A stretch of DNA of 64,000 nucleotides from JAVXTH01 sp036641395 (GTDB lineage Bacteria; Bacillota_I; Bacilli_A; Erysipelotrichales; Erysipelotrichaceae), in NCBI GenBank assembly GCA_036641395.1, contig JAVWEY010000004.1, positions 1-64,000 on the forward strand, written 5' to 3'. The position numbers were made by a program, and so were the translations under genes. Position 1 is the first letter of the stretch, and each line of letters begins with the position of its first letter. Shown here piece after piece: positions 1-8,103 of this stretch. The notes beneath the pieces were generated by a model. The model did not search any database, had not been told where the DNA came from, and saw nothing but the letters and a program-made list of their open reading frames with translations.

Positions 1-348
1 ACCGGTATGTCAATTTTAAGTGAGATTGGTGATTTCGGCAATTTCAGTTCCGCCGCCAAAATCATCGCACTAGCAGGCATTGATCCTGCCGTTTACCAGT
101 CTGGGAACTATAACGCTGAACGTACTTCTATTTCGAAAAGGGGTTCACCGCTTCTCCGTCTAGTTCTTTATCAGGCAGCACTTACTGTCTGTAACTGTAA
201 TCTCACTTTCAAAACATATTATAACCAAAAAATCGCTCAAGGTAAATCCCATCGTTGTGCTCAAGGTCATATTTGTCGTAAATTGATAAGAGTTGTTTAT
301 AAATTGATTACTGATAACATCGCATTTGATGCGAATGCATTGAAATAA
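1..348 (+). CDS. IS110-family transposase, C-terminal part (cut by window edge)
   Basis: The frame is open to the left edge of the window, so the gene starts outside it; the first in-frame ATG at 7 is unlikely to be the true start. The visible 115 residues match the C-terminal transposase_20 region of IS110-type recombinases: the GMSILSEIG helix, then LAGIDPAVYQSG, the serine-containing SKRGSPLLRLVLYQAA segment and a positively charged end. In this family that serine acts together with an N-terminal RuvC-like DEDD domain, which is not in view. The stretch looks richer in G and C than its neighbours, consistent with transfer. It is convergent with the pst operon. Family call is firm; whether the copy is intact cannot be seen. 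Confidence 0.9.
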   Translation, partial: TGMSILSEIGDFGNFSSAAKIIALAGIDPAVYQSGNYNAERTSISKRGSPLLRLVLYQAALTVCNCNLTFKTYYNQKIAQGKSHRCAQGHICRKLIRVVYKLITDNIAFDANALK

Positions 349-480
349 CATCTGTTATTCTAAACTAATTTTTCATCAAGCTACTTGATAGTTTTTTTCA
401 GTGTACACATATTCACTTTTCAAAGAACTTAAGAAACTTCTATAATTCCTTCAATTTTCTCTTGACTTAACTATAGTTGG
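1..480 (+). mobile_element. IS110-type insertion sequence, right part
   Basis: The element includes the transposase 3' end and probably some of the roughly 130 bases after it. IS110 elements lack clear terminal inverted repeats, so the right boundary cannot be placed exactly; it must lie between 349 and about 480, just before the pstA stop codon at 484. No second open frame or long inverted repeat is visible between 349 and 483 apart from the 10-bp palindrome AACTATAGTT at 469-478. In IS110-type elements the guide (bridge) RNA lies in a non-coding end; for the IS110 subgroup this is upstream of the gene and so outside the window. Confidence 0.55.
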
Positions 481-483
481 CTC

Positions 484-1713
484 CTAGTACCAGGTTTTTG
501 TTAAACGTTTACTAACGAATTTGACACTAATATTTAAGCATAATACAAATATTAATAAGATAATTGAAATTGCACAGGCAAGTTCAAAGTTTGGTTGTTC
601 CCCACTCATAACTGACCAAATATGAACTGCTAATGAAGTACCTTGACTTAAAATGGTTGGTGAATCATTTATAAAAGTACCCATTGTATAAATCAAAGCA
701 GCCGATTCTCCAATAACTCGACCAATACTTAATAAAACACCCGTTAAGATACCAGGAGTTGCACATGGTAAGACAATCTTAAAGATAGTTTGTGACTTAT
801 TCGCACCTACCGCAAGCGATGCATCACGTAAATGATTAGGAATAACTAATAATGCTTCTTGGGTTGAGCGAATAATCGTTGGTAATAAAATAATTGATAG
901 CGTAAGTGATCCCAATAAAATATTTGTAGTCGAAGCTCCGAGTGCTTTTGTGATTGGAAATAGTACCGATACCCCCATTAATCCATAAATAATGCTTGGA
1001 ACACCAGTTAAGGTTTCAATACCAGAGCGAAGATATTGATTTAGTTTACTTTTAGATGCATATTCATTTAAATAAATAGCAGCACAAACACCAATTGGTA
1101 AGGCAATCAATAAGGATAAAATAATTAAATAGAAAGTTGTAATGATTGAACCGCGTATTCCTCCACCAATTGTTTTCACATAACTTTGATTTATGATTTG
1201 GGCATTATGATCTAATGTATCAACTACTTGTGCTGCATTTTGCGATAAAATACTACCAGCCAAACCGCTTGTCCCATCAACCTTTTTAAAGTTAATCTTT
1301 TCCGTTTGCATTCCCACTTCAAAATTAAATGATTTACCTTTATCAGGACCAGCAGTAGCATTAGTTGCCTTATTAAACGGTGAATTTTTATCAATATATT
1401 CAATTAAAACCATTTTACTTTTATCATGAGAAATATGATCAACAAAAGCAATTCCCCATTTTTTTGAAAAATAAGCATCTTTACTTAAATCATTTGGTCT
1501 TTCAAAGGTAGTATTAGAAACTTGTTCAACATCTACTAAGTAATTCTTTGACCAGTAATCATCTTTTAATAAATCCCAAGATAACAGAGAACCACCCTTT
1601 GAAAAGACAAAGTAGAAAATCGCAATCAATATTAAAACAAATATACTACTAGATAAATAAGTAATTGCATTTAGAAAATAATCGATCCGTTTTCTTTTTA
1701 TATTTTTATTCAT
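484..1713 (-). CDS. pstA: phosphate ABC transporter permease PstA, with large extracytoplasmic insert
   Basis: One of the two membrane subunits of the high-affinity phosphate importer. At 409 aa it is about 100 residues longer than common PstA proteins (near 295 aa). TM1 is at about residues 17-38; a hydrophilic stretch of about 145 residues follows before the second membrane helix near 187, and the remaining helices form the usual BPD_transp_1 domain. The EAA-type coupling loop that contacts the ATPase is visible near residues 286-310 (RDASLAVGANKSQTIFKIVL). Its ATG overlaps the pstC stop by 4 bp (ATGA). The expected next gene, pstB, is not found; an IS110 element lies directly downstream. 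Confidence 0.93.
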   Translation of the reverse strand: MNKNIKRKRIDYFLNAITYLSSSIFVLILIAIFYFVFSKGGSLLSWDLLKDDYWSKNYLVDVEQVSNTTFERPNDLSKDAYFSKKWGIAFVDHISHDKSKMVLIEYIDKNSPFNKATNATAGPDKGKSFNFEVGMQTEKINFKKVDGTSGLAGSILSQNAAQVVDTLDHNAQIINQSYVKTIGGGIRGSIITTFYLIILSLLIALPIGVCAAIYLNEYASKSKLNQYLRSGIETLTGVPSIIYGLMGVSVLFPITKALGASTTNILLGSLTLSIILLPTIIRSTQEALLVIPNHLRDASLAVGANKSQTIFKIVLPCATPGILTGVLLSIGRVIGESAALIYTMGTFINDSPTILSQGTSLAVHIWSVMSGEQPNFELACAISIILLIFVLCLNISVKFVSKRLTKTWY

Positions 1714-2636
1714 GATGTATGTCCTACTTTCTTACGAATGTAGTTTAGAATAAAGTTACTTAATAAGATAACTACCATTAAAACAATTCCAACCGAGAAG
1801 CGAATATCATAATCAAGTCCAGTTGTTTCTTTTAGTCCTGATAACATTGTTGAAGTAAGCGTTCGCGTAATATCAAAAGGATTAAAGGTTGGTCCAAACA
1901 TTTTATTACCAGCTACCATGGCAACCGCGGTAGCCTCACCAAAGGCTCGACCAATACCGAGAATCGCACCGGCAAAGATACCTGATTTAGCACTGCTTAA
2001 AACGACTTTGAAATTGGTCTGAGTAGTACTGGCACCAAGCGCTAAACTAGCGAGGATTAAATCAGGATCAACGCTTTGAATCGCCGTGATTGATAACGAG
2101 GTAATCGTTGGTGCAATCATAATTGCTAATAATAGAATAACTGTTAATTGTGAACTTCCTCCAGCAGTATTAATATTTAAACTATTTGCTAGATTCATAA
2201 TTAGAATACTGATACTACCAGCAGCAAACACACCATATACAACCGATGGAATCGCTGCTAATAATTCAACAATCGTAATCATTACTTTAGAAATTTGTTT
2301 AGGGGCAATTTTCACAATAAATAATGCGGTTAATACTGAAATTGGAAAAGCTAATAATAATGCCCCAAAAGCTGTTAGTAACGTATTAATTACAATAAAT
2401 CCAACCCCATAAAGTTGTTGATCTTGACGCCATGTGTTACCAAATAAGAATTGAAATAAATTTACTTTCCCCTCTAAAAATGGTGTAATTCCTTTTCCCC
2501 CAATGAATAAGATAATAACTACAATTGATAAACCAGAAATTAGGGCAGTAAAGAAAAACAGCCTTTTCAGGCGTTTATCATTTTTTAATTTCTTTTCATT
2601 CTTTGCTTTTGAAATATTGTTTCGAACAAATTGCAT
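1710..2636 (-). CDS. pstC: phosphate ABC transporter permease PstC
   Basis: The second membrane subunit of the phosphate importer, about 308 aa, with a cytoplasmic N-terminus rich in Lys/Arg, TM1 at about residues 25-50 and a BPD_transp_1 domain behind it. The EAA loop reads ILASLALGASTTQTNFKVVL. The start is placed at the ATG at 2636, which has AGGTGA nine bases upstream; a GTG four codons earlier (2648) is open but has no ribosome site. It lies 34 bp after pstS and overlaps pstA by 4 bp, so pstS-pstC-pstA are one operon. Confidence 0.95.
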   Translation of the reverse strand: MQFVRNNISKAKNEKKLKNDKRLKRLFFFTALISGLSIVVIILFIGGKGITPFLEGKVNLFQFLFGNTWRQDQQLYGVGFIVINTLLTAFGALLLAFPISVLTALFIVKIAPKQISKVMITIVELLAAIPSVVYGVFAAGSISILIMNLANSLNINTAGGSSQLTVILLLAIMIAPTITSLSITAIQSVDPDLILASLALGASTTQTNFKVVLSSAKSGIFAGAILGIGRAFGEATAVAMVAGNKMFGPTFNPFDITRTLTSTMLSGLKETTGLDYDIRFSVGIVLMVVILLSNFILNYIRKKVGHTS

Positions 2637-2670
2637 TGTTTCGCTCACCTACTATCATGTGTTTAAATAT

Positions 2671-3591
2671 TTATTTAATGTCTTCCCATTTTTCAAGTTT
2701 ACCAGTATAGATATCTTTAATTTGCGCAGCTGTGATATTCTTAATATTTTTATTTGTTTCATTAACAATACTTACAACCGCATCAACACAATAGGTTCCA
2801 CTCTTTGCAGCTTTCGTGATATCTTCTTCCCCATCTTTAAAATTACGTGATGCAAAGCCAATATCGGCTCCACTCGCACCATCTTTTTCACTACCTAGAA
2901 CACGTTTCCATCCATCCCCAGATCCGGTTTGATTCATTGTGAACTTGTAACTACCAGCCATTGGTTGAAAACTTTCTAATGCGGCTTTAATCGTTTTTTC
3001 TACTGAAGTCGAGCCACCAGTACGAATTGTAATTGAACTATTATCTTTTTCAACAATTGGATGATTTTTCTTTAATTCATCCCATGGTGTTGATTTATTT
3101 TTATCTACAACTCCGCCAGCTTTTTCAACTACTTGCATTCCTTCTGTAGAATTTTGTAAGTAATCTAAGAATGCTAATACTAATTGTTCTTTATCATCAC
3201 TTCCAAAATCTTTTGTAGCGCGGGTAGTGAAATCAAAAGGACGTTGTAGTTTATAAGATCCATCTAATACCGTTTCTTCACTTGGTGTAACTCCTTCAAA
3301 TTTTAGTGCTGTTACTTTGTTTGCTTTAAAATCAGTTGAAAGTGAAACATAACCAATTCCTTTCGCATCTCCACCTACTTTAGTAGCCATATCGCCATTG
3401 CTAGCAACCTCTGTTGCCTTTTTACTTAGTAGACCAACAAAGTCACCTGCTTTTTCATAAGCCTCTCGTGTGCCACTTGTAGCATCTCTAGTGTAAACAT
3501 TGATTGTTCCTTCAATTGTAGTAGGCGTACTATCTTTAGCTCCACAGCCTGCAAGTAGTGCTACCATTAAAACAGCCATTAATTTTTTCAT
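2671..3591 (-). CDS. pstS: phosphate-binding lipoprotein PstS, apparently circularly permuted
   Basis: Extracellular phosphate receptor, 306 aa. The lipoprotein signal has lipobox LAGC with Cys16. The order of conserved segments is unusual. Directly after the signal comes what is normally the second half: R35-DATSGTR (phosphate-binding SGT loop), GIGYVSLS, DGSYKLQRPF and the FLDYL helix. What is normally the first half follows: TGGSTSVEK (about 191-199), ADIGFASR (242-249), and the protein ends at IYTGKLEKWEDIK, which in ordinary PstS leads straight into the SGT-loop segment. All three ligand-binding segments are present, so it is probably functional. RBS GAGGAGG; a PhoP-box-like repeat lies upstream. 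Identity as PstS is firm; the permutation is read by comparison with remembered family members. Confidence 0.93.
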   Translation of the reverse strand: MKKLMAVLMVALLAGCGAKDSTPTTIEGTINVYTRDATSGTREAYEKAGDFVGLLSKKATEVASNGDMATKVGGDAKGIGYVSLSTDFKANKVTALKFEGVTPSEETVLDGSYKLQRPFDFTTRATKDFGSDDKEQLVLAFLDYLQNSTEGMQVVEKAGGVVDKNKSTPWDELKKNHPIVEKDNSSITIRTGGSTSVEKTIKAALESFQPMAGSYKFTMNQTGSGDGWKRVLGSEKDGASGADIGFASRNFKDGEEDITKAAKSGTYCVDAVVSIVNETNKNIKNITAAQIKDIYTGKLEKWEDIK

Positions 3592-3620
3592 TTCTTAATT
3601 CCTCCTCTTGTTACAATGGC

Positions 3621-3674
3621 ATTTTATCGAATAATTATTTACGTTTCATGAAGAAACTGTTAAGAAAGCGTTAA
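3621..3674 (-). promoter_or_regulatory. PhoP-box-like direct repeats and -10 upstream of pstS
   Basis: On the minus strand three 11-bp units follow one another without a gap: TTAACGCTTTC (3664-3674), TTAACAGTTTC (3653-3663) and TTCATGAAACG (3642-3652). TTAACA-like hexamers repeated every 11 bp are the known layout of PhoP sites in Bacillus. A -10-like TAAAAT lies at 3621-3626, 15 bp after the last unit, with no good -35, as expected for an activator-dependent promoter. The cognate PhoP/PhoR pair is encoded just upstream. Confidence 0.7.
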
Positions 3675-3702
3675 AAAAACATGGAAAATTAAATTCCATG
3701 TT
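3673..3702 (-). terminator. rho-independent terminator after phoR
   Basis: A perfect 9-bp stem, AACATGGAA (3678-3686) with TTCCATGTT (3694-3702), has a 7-nt loop and a run of T on the minus strand. It overlaps the phoR stop codon and separates phoPR from pstS, so pst transcription needs its own promoter. Confidence 0.85.
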
Positions 3703-4927
3703 AATTTTTAAGAATAATCTTAAAGGTCGTACCTTCATTTATTTTACTATCAACAACTATTTTAGCCCCATGAGCATCAACAATCGATTTCACAATTGCA
3801 AGTCCTAATCCACTACCACCACTTTTTCTAGAACGATCATCATCAATTCGATAAAAACGCTCAAAGATTCGTTTTTTATCAGTTTCATTGAAACCATGAC
3901 CTTGATCACTTACACTTAATACAACTTCATGATCACTTTGTTGTTTAACTTGAATTGTAATTGTTCCATGTTCACTATATTTAATTGCATTTGAAACAAG
4001 ATTAACAATGACTTGGCCGATCTTTTGTGGATCAATAAAGATATCACCTAAATATTGATAATCTTTAACTAGTTTAAGATTACTTTTCGCAATCATAGAA
4101 CTTAAAGGATTAATACTTGAATCAATCAATTCAACTAAATTACAATTCTTACGTTCCAAGATTGGATTATCAATTGATAATCTAGATAATTGAAGCATAT
4201 CCTTAACAATAATATCTAAACGATCCACTTCAATTATAATTTGTTTCATAAAATCTTTTTGTACTTCTTCATCATGAAAATCTTCTCGATTTAATATTTC
4301 CATCATCCCTTTAATCACAGCAATCGGTGTTTTTAATTCATGAGATGCATCTGCAATAAAACGCTTTTGCATTTTTTCTCCAGCTAATGTTTTACTTACA
4401 TCTTGAAATAATAACAAACAACCACTAAAACGATTCTTTGACAATATCGGAACCGATAATACTTGAAATTCACAATCATCAATTTTAATGACTTTGTCAA
4501 TTTCTTTTTCTAAAATAAAAGCATCTTTTAAATATTCTTGAACTTTAGGATGAAATTTATTATTCAAATAATTCATATCTTCAATATTATTTAGTGGTCC
4601 AAAGATAGATAAATGTGTATTATATAATACAATCTTACCAAATTGATCTAACATTAACATTGGCCAAGGTAATGCCGTTACCATCGTTAATAACTGTTTG
4701 CGTTTAATATTCGCATCTTTACTAGTTGTTCTAACTTGAGCCATTAATTCTTGATTCTCATTTTGTGAGCGATGTTCAATTTTAAATTCACTTGAAAACC
4801 AAAGGATTGCGAAACATATAATCAAAATTAAAATAAAGAAATAAATATTAATATCAATCGTTGCATAAAACATACAAGCGATCGCAAATAATACAAATAA
4901 AATGGCTACTTTATTGGTATCCTTCAT
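3701..4927 (-). CDS. phoR: phosphate-regulation sensor histidine kinase PhoR
   Basis: Membrane histidine kinase of 408 aa that would phosphorylate the adjacent response regulator when phosphate is scarce. Two membrane helices (about residues 7-24 and 27-45) are joined by only a few residues, so there is no extracytoplasmic sensor domain. A PAS-like domain (about 75-180) follows, then the H-box SHELKTP near 196, the N-box NLVSNAIKYS, G1 DQGHGF and G2 GGSGLGLAIV. The lack of an outside domain fits PhoR proteins that read transporter status rather than phosphate itself. Its ATG overlaps the phoP stop (ATGA). The Pho assignment rests on pstSCA next door. Confidence 0.88.
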   Translation of the reverse strand: MKDTNKVAILFVLFAIACMFYATIDINIYFFILILIICFAILWFSSEFKIEHRSQNENQELMAQVRTTSKDANIKRKQLLTMVTALPWPMLMLDQFGKIVLYNTHLSIFGPLNNIEDMNYLNNKFHPKVQEYLKDAFILEKEIDKVIKIDDCEFQVLSVPILSKNRFSGCLLLFQDVSKTLAGEKMQKRFIADASHELKTPIAVIKGMMEILNREDFHDEEVQKDFMKQIIIEVDRLDIIVKDMLQLSRLSIDNPILERKNCNLVELIDSSINPLSSMIAKSNLKLVKDYQYLGDIFIDPQKIGQVIVNLVSNAIKYSEHGTITIQVKQQSDHEVVLSVSDQGHGFNETDKKRIFERFYRIDDDRSRKSGGSGLGLAIVKSIVDAHGAKIVVDSKINEGTTFKIILKN

Positions 4928-5595
4928 TTGATTTCCTCAAGTAAATAACCAATTCCTCTTGTTGATTTAATTTCAACGTTTGCTTTTTTTAGTTTTGCTC
5001 GTAATTTAAAAATATGAACATCAACAATTCTTGTATCACCATCGTAATCAAATCCCCAAATATCATTTAATATTTGATCTCTTGATAATACAATCCCTTT
5101 ATTACGTCCTAGATATTCTAATAAGTCAAATTCTTTTTTTGTCATTTCTAAAATTTCACCTTGAATACTAACTTCACGACGTTTAAGTGATATATGAACA
5201 CTACCAATATCAATTCCTTTTTCTGCTTTCTTATTTTGACGTTTTAAATGAGCTTCAATTCTTGCTAGTAATTCTCTTGGAGAAAAAGGTTTACTCATAT
5301 AATCATCCACGCCACTTTCAAATGCAGTTAAAATATCGTGTTCTCCATCCCGTGCCGTTAACATAATCATAATCGCATCACAACCATCATCACGTAATTG
5401 TGTAATCAAATCAATTCCACTACATCCAGGTAACATCCAGTCAATAATCATCACATCAAATTTTTGATTAGCTGCGATTTTCTTTGCTTCTAAACCATCT
5501 CCACATTCAACAATAAAGTGTCCGGCATTCTTAAGATCATAAGCAATAATTTTACGAATATTTACTTCATCTTCAACTAATAATATATTTGCCAT
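4924..5595 (-). CDS. phoP: phosphate response regulator PhoP (OmpR/PhoB type)
   Basis: DNA-binding response regulator, 223 aa. The receiver domain has the acidic pocket LVEDE, the phospho-acceptor Asp in IIDWMLPG, the switch Thr in LTARD and the Lys in MSKPF. A C-terminal winged helix (about 125-223) carries the usual LTKKEF-like segment (MTKKEFDLLEYL) and GIGYLLEE. It starts right after the phoH stop codon, with its GAGGAGG ribosome site inside the end of phoH, so it is in the yqfC-yqfD-phoH transcription unit. The three 11-bp repeats upstream of pstS are the likely target. Confidence 0.9.
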   Translation of the reverse strand: MANILLVEDEVNIRKIIAYDLKNAGHFIVECGDGLEAKKIAANQKFDVMIIDWMLPGCSGIDLITQLRDDGCDAIMIMLTARDGEHDILTAFESGVDDYMSKPFSPRELLARIEAHLKRQNKKAEKGIDIGSVHISLKRREVSIQGEILEMTKKEFDLLEYLGRNKGIVLSRDQILNDIWGFDYDGDTRIVDVHIFKLRAKLKKANVEIKSTRGIGYLLEEIK

Positions 5596-6555
5596 TTATG
5601 CTTCCTCCTCATAACGTTCAATTATTTTTTGAACCAAAGGATTACGAACAACATCAAGAGTTGTTAGCTTTGCGAATCCAATTCCTTCAATTCCTTGTAA
5701 AAGACTTAAAGCATTCATTAACCCACTATCACTTTTCTTTATTAAATCGACTTGCGTTAAATCACCAGTAATAACAATCTTTGAATGAAATCCCATTCTA
5801 GTAAGAAACATCTTCATTTGTGCTTTCGTCGTATTTTGAGCTTCATCTAAAATAATAAAAGCTTGATCAAGGGTACGTCCTCGCATATAGGCCAAAGGAG
5901 CGATTTCAATGACTTCCTTCTCAAGTAACTTATCTACATTGCTTTGTCCTAAAACATCGTACAGAGCATCGTAAAGCGGTCTTAGATAAGGATCTACCTT
6001 CTCTTTCAAATCACCAGGTAAGAATCCAAGATTCTCACCCGCTTCAACGGCTGGTCTTGTTAATATAATTTTTGATATTTCATTTTTCTTAAGTAAAGTA
6101 GCTGCATAAACAACCGCTAAATAGGTTTTACCAGTACCTGCAACACCACTTGCAAATACAATATCTTCTTTTTCCATGCAACGACATAAATAGCGTTGTC
6201 CAATTGTCTTAGGATAAATTAGTTTACCTTGGATAGTTTTACCAATCGGTTTTGCATAGGCCAACGATAATTGATCAATTTTATTAAGTTCAACAAGTTT
6301 TGTAACATAAATAATATCACGATCATCAATTGGAATATTTGCACCAATCATCGATAAAATTGCTAGAATACTCTTTTCAACCTTTTTACTAATTTGTTCC
6401 TCTTTATTTAATAATAAAATAGCATTATCTTTCACCATTAAATTAACATGGTAATATTCATCCAATAATTCTAAATGATGATTTTCAATCCCACATAATT
6501 TACTAACATCTTCCATACTATAAGCTTCTAACGATATACGATAGTATGCTTCCAT
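5596..6555 (-). CDS. phoH: PhoH family ATPase
   Basis: Cytoplasmic ATPase of 319 aa related to YbeZ/PhoH, a family linked to RNA metabolism and 16S rRNA maturation. An N-terminal region (1-115) holds the short KH-like part typical of Firmicute PhoH. The PhoH domain has Walker A GVAGTGKT, Walker B IILDEAQN and the TGDLTQVDL segment. RBS GGAGGG. It lies two bases after yqfD, the usual partner order. In many Firmicutes phoH is followed by a 7TM-HD gene and ybeY; here phoP-phoR takes that place. Confidence 0.92.
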   Translation of the reverse strand: MEAYYRISLEAYSMEDVSKLCGIENHHLELLDEYYHVNLMVKDNAILLLNKEEQISKKVEKSILAILSMIGANIPIDDRDIIYVTKLVELNKIDQLSLAYAKPIGKTIQGKLIYPKTIGQRYLCRCMEKEDIVFASGVAGTGKTYLAVVYAATLLKKNEISKIILTRPAVEAGENLGFLPGDLKEKVDPYLRPLYDALYDVLGQSNVDKLLEKEVIEIAPLAYMRGRTLDQAFIILDEAQNTTKAQMKMFLTRMGFHSKIVITGDLTQVDLIKKSDSGLMNALSLLQGIEGIGFAKLTTLDVVRNPLVQKIIERYEEEA

Positions 6556-6557
6556 AA

Positions 6558-7493
6558 TTACCCTCCATCACCCATTGGGGTTGATATATCAAGATAGGTT
6601 GTATATAAAACAACCATCTTTATTTTACCCATATCTTGTGAGAATTGCAAAATATTTTCTTTATGAATTTTATCATTCGCTCTAAAATCTTTAGAAACTT
6701 GATTACGAGCCAAAAATAATAATTGAAAAAATTCAAATGCTTTTGGCAAATGACTTTGATTCATACTAACTTCAACCCGTTGCCAACTATAAGCAAACAC
6801 ATTGCCTAAGACATAAAGTGGTTCTTCTTTATTCATCGAATCAAGTAATACATTATTTACTAAAACATCTCCTTGATGAACAAAGTCATTTATCTTACAT
6901 AATTTATTTCCCCATTTTAAATTAAAACCGGCAATAATACCATCTCTTTGAGCAATTAAATTTTGATTTGATAAAGATTCAATTTTTACTGTTTCCTTTG
7001 GTGTGTAATATATAATATAACGACTTCCTCTTTTTATAACTTCTAACCATGCTAAATCACTTTCACATTGTTTCTTTAATAATTCTTTTATTTGAATTAC
7101 ATCTTTATGAAAAAAGGGTGGACTTAAATGATTTAATGTTAACACTTCTTTTATTTGTTGTTGAATATCGATCCTTTCACCTATGATATCAATCTTAAAA
7201 ATAGTATTTGATAATCCATACCAAATACATATCATGAAACATAAAGAAAAGAAGCGAACTGGTTTCTTATAAAAGCGAATTAAAAAGCCAAGCCAACCGG
7301 TTGTTTTTAATAACTTAATATTATGAAAAGTATTTATAATATCTTTACGATTATAAACTGATGTATAAAATGTAATCTCATCTTTATATTCTACATCATA
7401 AATAGTCCACTCTTGTTTACTTACAATTTGAATAAAAGAAGAAACATCATAATCTAATCGATAAGAATCTAAACCAAAGTGTTTATAACTCAT
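6558..7493 (-). CDS. yqfD: sporulation protein YqfD
   Basis: Membrane protein of about 311 aa matching YqfD, made in the mother cell during sporulation. A N-terminal domain of about 90 residues leads into a conserved basic-hydrophobic segment (GWLGFLIRFYKKPVRFF), one membrane helix (about 88-105), then an extracytoplasmic domain with FKIDIIGE and a barrel-sandwich-like stretch (AQRDGIIAGFNLKWGNKL). It is shorter than B. subtilis YqfD (near 400 aa), mostly at the C-terminus. The start is placed at ATG 7493 rather than the TTG at 7499. It overlaps yqfC and is followed by phoH. Confidence 0.85.
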   Translation of the reverse strand: MSYKHFGLDSYRLDYDVSSFIQIVSKQEWTIYDVEYKDEITFYTSVYNRKDIINTFHNIKLLKTTGWLGFLIRFYKKPVRFFSLCFMICIWYGLSNTIFKIDIIGERIDIQQQIKEVLTLNHLSPPFFHKDVIQIKELLKKQCESDLAWLEVIKRGSRYIIYYTPKETVKIESLSNQNLIAQRDGIIAGFNLKWGNKLCKINDFVHQGDVLVNNVLLDSMNKEEPLYVLGNVFAYSWQRVEVSMNQSHLPKAFEFFQLLFLARNQVSKDFRANDKIHKENILQFSQDMGKIKMVVLYTTYLDISTPMGDGG

Positions 7494-7683
7494 AAACAAA
7501 ATCCAACTTTATAAAATTTCCTTTAATTATTATTTCATCTTTGCTTAATAATATAATTTTTAAGTTTACTCCATTTATATTTAAAACATAATCTTTAAAT
7601 TTTAAATGGATTAAATTAGGACTAACATGTTCAATTTTCTTATAATTATCAATCATAATTTTATCATTTTCAATTGAAATCAT
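7483..7683 (-). CDS. yqfC: sporulation protein YqfC (YabP/YqfC family)
   Basis: Small protein of 66 aa that reads as a row of beta strands (KIEHVSPNLIHLKFKDYVLN then INGVNLKIILLSKDEIIIKG), the pattern of the YabP/YqfC family. The family is expressed in the mother cell under sigma-E; its molecular job is not settled. The start is ATG 7683 with AGAGGTG six bases upstream; a GTG at 7692 has no such site. It overlaps yqfD by 11 bp and is translationally coupled to it. Confidence 0.8.
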   Translation of the reverse strand: MISIENDKIMIDNYKKIEHVSPNLIHLKFKDYVLNINGVNLKIILLSKDEIIIKGNFIKLDFVYEL

Positions 7684-7797
7684 GAAAATCACCTCTCTAT
7701 AAAATACGTTAGTTCTTTCTAATTTATGTTATCTTAAATAAGTTCATTCATATTTTAGGTATTAGAATTTTAAAAACGTATAAAATAGTAGAGAGGT

Positions 7798-7829
7798 AAA
7801 AAAAACACTCATGAGGATTCATGAATGTT
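7798..7829 (-). terminator. rho-independent terminator after rpsU
   Basis: An 11-bp stem (7804-7814 with 7819-7829, one G-T pair) has a 4-nt loop and eight T on the minus strand. It lies six bases beyond the rpsU stop codon. Confidence 0.9.
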
Positions 7830-7834
7830 CTCTA

Positions 7835-8014
7835 TTATTTACCGCGACGCGCTTTACGTGCAGCCTCTGATTTCAACTTACGGCGCACGCCTGGTTTAAT
7901 GTAAAACTCTCTTTTGCGAGCTTCAGCAAGGGTTCCATTTCTAGATACTTGACGTTTAAATCTACGTAAAGCATCATCTAGAACTTCATTATCTTTAAGT
8001 ACTACTTTCGGCAT
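7835..8014 (-). CDS. rpsU: 30S ribosomal protein S21
   Basis: A 59-codon gene. The translation starts MPKVVLKDNEVLDDALRRFK, continues with the basic ARKREFYIKPGVRRKLK and ends ARKARRGK, which is a complete S21. S21 binds the small subunit near the anti-Shine-Dalgarno region and helps initiation. It has a strong ribosome site (GGGAGGG), its own sigma-A promoter and its own terminator, so it is a single-gene unit. The pairing with yqfC-yqfD-phoH is common in Firmicutes. Confidence 0.97.
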   Translation of the reverse strand: MPKVVLKDNEVLDDALRRFKRQVSRNGTLAEARKREFYIKPGVRRKLKSEAARKARRGK

Positions 8015-8046
8015 TGTTTACCCTCCCTTCTGATGCAAGCAAATTA

Positions 8047-8075
8047 ATTATATATAAAAATCACACAAATTGCAA
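8047..8075 (-). promoter_or_regulatory. sigma-A promoter of rpsU
   Basis: On the minus strand TTGCAA (8070-8075) and TATAAT (8047-8052) are separated by exactly 17 bp. The -10 lies about 33 bp before the rpsU start. Confidence 0.8.
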
Positions 8076-8103
8076 TAAGAAATCAAACCTTTTGCATATT
8101 AAC

